From Mesorhizobium ciceri WSM4083 (GTDB lineage Bacteria > Pseudomonadota > Alphaproteobacteria > Rhizobiales > Rhizobiaceae), in NCBI RefSeq assembly GCF_000519305.1, contig NZ_JAFG01000004.1:682001-746000 (forward strand): DNA of 64,000 nucleotides, in the 5' to 3' direction. Below the pieces are notes generated by a model. It made no database searches and was not told the DNA's origin. It saw only the letters and a program-made list of their open reading frames with translations. The translations under genes and the position numbers were made by a program. Positions 60,214-64,000 of this stretch are shown here, piece after piece (position 1 is the stretch's first letter; each line of letters starts with the position of its first letter).

Positions 60214-61329
60214 TTATTTGCCCCAGATTTTCTTGTACTGGTCGCGGTAGCCATTTTCGGGGTCGAAGGCATTCTTCGGGCCGCCGTCGAACTCGACATT
60301 GTCGGCCGTCACCACATGCAGCGGCGACAGGTAGCCCGACCATTTTTCACCGGCGATGGCGCGGTTCAGTTCGTCGACCAGTTGCCAGCCCTGCAGGTTG
60401 AGCGGTTCGGCGACCGTCACCTTCTGGAACTGGCCGGCGCGGATGCGCTGATAGGCCGATTCCGAACCGTCGCCGGCGGCGACATTGATCGGCGCGTCCG
60501 TGCCGGCCTTGCCGGCGGCGGCCAGAGAAGGTCCCATGAAGTCGAAATAGAGGTCGTTGATCGCCAGCGAGTGCGTCCAGGCATCGCCGTATTTCTGCAG
60601 CAGCGACGTGGTCAGCTGCGGCATGCGCTGCGAGGTCTCGGCGATCGGCGTGTCGACATATTCGAGCACCTTGCCGCCCAGCCGCTCGATCTCGGCCTTC
60701 ATCTTGTCGGCCTTGGCGATGGCGATGGCGTAGGTCGAATCGGTGAAGATCACGACGCCGGGTTTGCCCTTGGCATCGGCGTAGGCCCAGTCGGCCGCAG
60801 CCGTGGAGACCTGCATGGCGTCGGTCGAGACATTGGCGAAGACGCCGCTCTTTTCGTCAGGTCCGATCACCGGTCCGGCATGCCAGGAAACCAGCGGGAT
60901 GCCGGCGGCCTTAGCCTGTTCCAGCGCCGGCGCCTGCTCGACAGCGTCGAAACCGTTAATGACGATGCCATTCGGCTTCAACGCCATCGCCTGGCCGAAG
61001 GCGGCGGTGCGGCCACCGATCGAGCCGGCGCCGTCGATCACCTTGACCTCCCAGCCGATCGCCTTGGCTGCCTCCTCTACGCCGGTGGTGACGCCCAGAA
61101 TGCCGCCGTTCTTGAGGTCACCCGCGAGCACGACGATCGTCTTGCCCGGCTGCGCCTTCGGACCGGTGGTCGGGCCGTCCCAGGCGGTTACTTTCTGCGC
61201 ATATTTTTCGACCACCGCCATGGCGTCGGCCATCGCGTCTGCGCGTGCGTGGCCGGCGAACAGGACTGGAGCAGCGACGGTCATGGCCATCAAGGCGACG
61301 GATGATTTCAGAAGTGTTCTGCGTTGCAT
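60214..61329 (-). CDS. Sugar ABC transporter periplasmic binding protein
   Basis: 371 residues from the ATG at 61329 after GGGGAGG. The N-terminus MQRRTLLKSSVALMAMTV is a Tat signal (RRTLLK). The RbsB-fold core has KTIVVLAGDLKNGGILGVTT, NGIVINGFDAVEQAPALEQA and AAGIPLVSWHAGP. Its ligand is unknown; sitting beside an SMP-30-type lactonase, an aldose or aldonate is likely. Probably first-rank receptor for the permease at 62359 and ATPase at 63434. Confidence 0.88.
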   Translation of the reverse strand: MQRRTLLKSSVALMAMTVAAPVLFAGHARADAMADAMAVVEKYAQKVTAWDGPTTGPKAQPGKTIVVLAGDLKNGGILGVTTGVEEAAKAIGWEVKVIDGAGSIGGRTAAFGQAMALKPNGIVINGFDAVEQAPALEQAKAAGIPLVSWHAGPVIGPDEKSGVFANVSTDAMQVSTAAADWAYADAKGKPGVVIFTDSTYAIAIAKADKMKAEIERLGGKVLEYVDTPIAETSQRMPQLTTSLLQKYGDAWTHSLAINDLYFDFMGPSLAAAGKAGTDAPINVAAGDGSESAYQRIRAGQFQKVTVAEPLNLQGWQLVDELNRAIAGEKWSGYLSPLHVVTADNVEFDGGPKNAFDPENGYRDQYKKIWGK

Positions 61330-61394
61330 GTTGGTACCTCCCCTGGTTTTAAAAAAGTTATCTGGTCTTTCCGGAACTCGATTTCGGCGCCAGG

Positions 61395-62330
61395 TCACTG
61401 GCTGATCTGCCCAGCCACCGGGCTCAGGCCGGCTGGATGCGCGTTGACATAGATGGAATAGAGCGACGTCTGGGCGGTGATGTAGAGGCGGTTGCGCTTC
61501 GGACCACCGAAGCACAGATTGGAGACGATTTCGGGAACCAGGATGCGCCCGATAAGCGTCCCGTCCGGCGCGTAGACGCGAACCGCGTCGGCGCTCGAGG
61601 CCCAGATATTGCCATTGCGATCGACGCGGAACCCGTCGAAGAACCCTGCCTCGCATTCGGCCAGCGTGCCGCGCGACCGCAGCGAGCGTCCGTCCGCAGC
61701 GACGTCATAGGTCTTGATCGCACGCGGCAGGCCCTGAACATGGCTTGCGCCGGTATCCGACACGTAGAGGATGCTCTCGTCGGGCGAAAAAGCCAGCCCG
61801 TTCGGCTGCACCAGATCGGCGATGACCGCACTCACCTCGCCGGTTGCTTCATCGAGCCGGTAGACATGCGATGCGCCGATCTCCGGCCGGGCAATCATGC
61901 CTTCATAGTGGCTGTCGATGCCGTAGACCGGGTCGGTGAACCAGATCGTCCCATCGGATTTGACCACCACATCGTTCGGCGAATTGAACCGCTTGCCATT
62001 GATCGCTTCGACAAGCGGCTGCCAGCGCCCGTCATGCTCAAGCCGGGAGATACGCCGGCCGCGATGCTCGCAGGCGACGACGCGGCCTTGGCCATCGAGC
62101 GTGTGGCCGTTCTGGTTGTTGCAAGGGGTTTCGAAGACACTGACCGAACCGTCGCTTTCGTCGTAGCGTAGCAGCCTGTCGTTGGGGATGTCCGACCACA
62201 GCAAATGCTTTGCCGCGGGAACATAGACCGGCCCCTCGGCCCAGCGGCTGCCGGTCCACAGCCGTTCGAGCTTGGCATGCCCGATCGTCAGCCTTCGGAA
62301 GCGGTCGTCCAGAATTTCGTAGTCGCTCAT
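61395..62330 (-). CDS. SMP-30/gluconolactonase-family hydrolase
   Basis: 311 residues, six-bladed beta-propeller. Blocks SRWAEGPVYVPAAKHLLWSD (Glu metal ligand), NGHTLDGQGRVVACEHRGRR, NSPNDVVVKSDGTIWFTDP (Asn ligand) and QPNGLAFSPDESILYVSDTG (Asn, Asp ligands) carry the metal-binding residues of the family. It opens sugar lactones such as gluconolactone or xylonolactone. I start at the ATG at 62330; a longer frame runs to 62435 without a family-like sequence. It sits between the permease and the binding protein genes. Confidence 0.88.
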   Translation of the reverse strand: MSDYEILDDRFRRLTIGHAKLERLWTGSRWAEGPVYVPAAKHLLWSDIPNDRLLRYDESDGSVSVFETPCNNQNGHTLDGQGRVVACEHRGRRISRLEHDGRWQPLVEAINGKRFNSPNDVVVKSDGTIWFTDPVYGIDSHYEGMIARPEIGASHVYRLDEATGEVSAVIADLVQPNGLAFSPDESILYVSDTGASHVQGLPRAIKTYDVAADGRSLRSRGTLAECEAGFFDGFRVDRNGNIWASSADAVRVYAPDGTLIGRILVPEIVSNLCFGGPKRNRLYITAQTSLYSIYVNAHPAGLSPVAGQISQ

Positions 62331-62358
62331 TTCATGGATCCCGGGATGGTTCGGCTGG

Positions 62359-63414
62359 TCACTTCGAGGACTGCTCTGCGGTCTTGGTCCTGGCCCTGTG
62401 CGCCGCGCCGCGCTTGCGCTGGGCGTAGCCGGCAATACCGATGGCGACGAGCAGCGTCACGCCGTTGAACAGCGGTTCGACGAAGAAAGAGCCGCCGAAC
62501 TGCTGGATGCCGGAAATGCCGACCGCCAGGATGACGACGCCCGTCATCGTGCCCCAGACATTGACGCGTCCAGGCTTGATGGTGGTCGAGCCGAGAAAGG
62601 CGCCGACCAGGGCCGGCAGAAGATATTCCAGCCCGACGCTGGCCTGGCCGATGCGCAGCTTGGAGGCGAGCAGGACGCCTGTCAGTGCCGTCAGGAAACC
62701 CGACGAAATGAAGGCGCCGATGACGAAGCGGCGCACCGGAATGCCGTTCAGCGCAGCAGCCTTCGGATTGGCGCCGATGGCATAGACGTAGCGGCCGATC
62801 GGCAGATATTCGAGGATGATCCACAGCGAGACGGCGATCGCCAAGACATAGAGGCCGGTGATCGGCAGGCCGAACACCATCGTGCCGTTGAGCGCATAGA
62901 AGCCGTCGGGCAACACGCCGACGACCTGCCGCCCGCCAGTGTGCCAGAGCGCCAGAGCGTAGAGCACGGTGCCGGTGCCGAGCGTGGCGATGAAGGAGTC
63001 GATGCGGGCGACTTCCACCAGCAGTCCGTTGAGGAAGCCGGTTGCAGCGCCGAGAAGCAGCACGACGATCACCGCCAGCGGCCACGGAACGCCGAACATG
63101 GTCTGCAGGCTGATGGCAAGGATGTGCCACAGCACGATGCCGTAGCCGACGGTGAGGTCGATGCGCCCGGACGCCATCGGAATCATCGCCGCCAGCGACA
63201 GCAGGGCGATGATCGCCTTGTCGGAGATGATCGAGCGCAAATTGAGCAGGGTCGGAAAGGTGTTCGGCAGCAGGATCGAAAACAACAGGATGAGCAGCGC
63301 CGTCAGGATCACCAGCCCGTAGACCGGCAGCAGCCGGACGATCTTCTGCCCCAAAGGCAAACCCGCCATTTCGCCACGGGTTGGTTCAAGTGCACTGGAT
63401 TCGATCGATTGCAT
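62359..63414 (-). CDS. Sugar ABC transporter permease
   Basis: 351 residues, eight to ten spans, RbsC family. Signature LLVEVARIDSFIATLGTGTV and the coupling-helix-type block RYVYAIGANPKAAALNGIPV. From an ATG at 63414. Nineteen bases separate it from the ATPase stop at 63434, and 28 from the lactonase start, so the operon order is ATPase, permease, lactonase, receptor, EthD-like. Confidence 0.88.
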   Translation of the reverse strand: MQSIESSALEPTRGEMAGLPLGQKIVRLLPVYGLVILTALLILLFSILLPNTFPTLLNLRSIISDKAIIALLSLAAMIPMASGRIDLTVGYGIVLWHILAISLQTMFGVPWPLAVIVVLLLGAATGFLNGLLVEVARIDSFIATLGTGTVLYALALWHTGGRQVVGVLPDGFYALNGTMVFGLPITGLYVLAIAVSLWIILEYLPIGRYVYAIGANPKAAALNGIPVRRFVIGAFISSGFLTALTGVLLASKLRIGQASVGLEYLLPALVGAFLGSTTIKPGRVNVWGTMTGVVILAVGISGIQQFGGSFFVEPLFNGVTLLVAIGIAGYAQRKRGAAHRARTKTAEQSSK

Positions 63415-63433
63415 GGGTTCGCTCCCAGAAAGT

Positions 63434-64000
63434 TCAGGCGGCTTCGGAAGCCGATGCCGCAATGATCACGGCGGATGTGGTCAGGTCGTTGCCGGTGAGT
63501 TCGCGCACGATCTGTCCGCGCGAAAACACCAAGGCGCGGTGGCAGATATGGGCGATCTCCTCGAAATCGGTCGACACCACGACCACAGCGAGGCCGGCTT
63601 CAAGCGCGCGGCCGATCAGCCGGTAGATCTCGGCCTTGGCGCCGACATCGACGCCGGCGGTGGGGTCCTCGGCGATCAGCAATGTGCGGCCGGTGTGGAG
63701 CCAGCGCCCGACGACCACCTTTTGCTGGTTGCCGCCCGAAAGCGCTTCGATGGGCAGGTTCGGATCGTTGGGGCGCAGCCCGACCGAACCGCCGATCACT
63801 TGCGCCAGCGCAGCCTCCTTGTGAGGCGCCAGGAATGAGAACAGGCCGCGCTTGCCGGCACCGGGATTGAGAAAACTGTTCTCGCGGATCGACAAGGAGG
63901 CCGCGATGGATTCCTCCGTCCGGTCGCGGGCGATCAGGCCGACGCCGGCCGCCATCGCCGCGATCGGGCTCGATAGATCGGGCGTAGCGCCATTGATCGT
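63434..64000 (-). CDS. Sugar ABC transporter ATPase (C-terminal part, cut by window edge)
   Basis: 188 residues before the stop; the 5' part lies beyond the right edge. This is the second nucleotide-binding domain of an RbsA-type double ATPase: ABC signature LSGGNQQKVVVGRWL and D-loop GVDVGAK are intact. The Walker B region reads LLIAEDPTAGVD, so the usual Asp-Glu is Glu-Asp. Second domains in this family are often weakly catalytic, so this may be tolerated. Forms the first visible gene of the right-hand importer operon. Confidence 0.88.
   Translation of the reverse strand, partial: TINGATPDLSSPIAAMAAGVGLIARDRTEESIAASLSIRENSFLNPGAGKRGLFSFLAPHKEAALAQVIGGSVGLRPNDPNLPIEALSGGNQQKVVVGRWLHTGRTLLIAEDPTAGVDVGAKAEIYRLIGRALEAGLAVVVVSTDFEEIAHICHRALVFSRGQIVRELTGNDLTTSAVIIAASASEAA

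Noticed and set aside
62398..63465. Long open frame opposite the permease
   Set aside because: Shadow of the permease: Asp/Arg/Gln-rich and motif-free.
1..64000. CRISPR arrays, insertion sequences, rRNA and tRNA genes
   Set aside because: No regularly spaced repeats, transposase, or RNA gene could be recognised on either strand.

Overview
The window is high-GC DNA whose gene content (paired NepR/EcfG regulators, HWE histidine kinase, DUF982 protein, CgeB-like glycosyltransferases, many sugar ABC importers) fits the Hyphomicrobiales, most likely a Mesorhizobium or close relative. This is inferred from protein character only; there is no rRNA or tRNA in the window to confirm it.

Layout. 1-1447 (minus): start of a sugar ABC importer (ATPase cut by the window edge, substrate-binding protein). 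1763-7249 (plus): a catabolic operon with electron-transfer flavoprotein subunits, a membrane Fe-S reductase of the DgcB type, a 3-hydroxyisobutyrate-dehydrogenase-like enzyme and a metallo-beta-lactamase-fold lactonase. 7685-21663: a patchwork of small stress and envelope genes, including a four-gene operon around an atypical Nramp homologue, an SDR and alcohol dehydrogenase pair, and a CheB-CheR-PAS-HWE hybrid kinase with its single-domain response regulator. 20692-21285 encodes a receiver domain followed by what looks like a sigma region-2 mimic. 21873-41362: a 19.5 kb sugar cluster of 17 collinear genes with mostly overlapping or abutting ends: nucleotide-sugar epimerases and a UDP-xylose-synthase-like enzyme, a B12/radical SAM enzyme, two GT4 and four CgeB-like glycosyltransferases, inositol-phosphate synthase, a histidine phosphatase, a nucleotidyltransferase, two methyltransferases, a circularly permuted glycosidase-like protein and a FemAB/GNAT-like acyltransferase. 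No flippase, polymerase or polyprenyl-phosphate transferase is seen, so the product may be a small soluble or inositol-based glycoside rather than an exported polymer. A phosphoribosyltransferase-kinase fusion sits on the opposite strand in the middle. 41825-42565: a short nepR gene facing an ecfG gene with no bases between their stops. 42857-50866: catalase, a second Nramp homologue, a frameshifted LysE exporter, an ATP-dependent DNA ligase and a TPP-dependent oxidase/decarboxylase. 50955-57818: a cytochrome c oxidase cluster with CtaG and two extra cytochromes c. 57899-58974: small secreted, membrane and CsbD proteins. 59318-59335 matches the 3' end of guaA, a known integration target. 59800-64000 (minus): a second sugar ABC importer operon with an SMP-30-type lactonase.

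How it works together. By eye I find 18 copies of GGAAC-N16/17-NGTT, the alphaproteobacterial general-stress (EcfG) promoter, mostly just upstream of genes between 9 and 59 kb, where chance would give one or two. They precede the catalase, CsbD, DUF4142, SDR, DNA ligase, TPP enzyme, the receiver/sigma-like protein and both halves of the sugar cluster (21814 and 32937). The simplest reading is a general-stress-response island carrying its own sigma/anti-sigma pair, whose largest output is a stress-induced, probably inositol-containing glycoside. That product assignment is inference.
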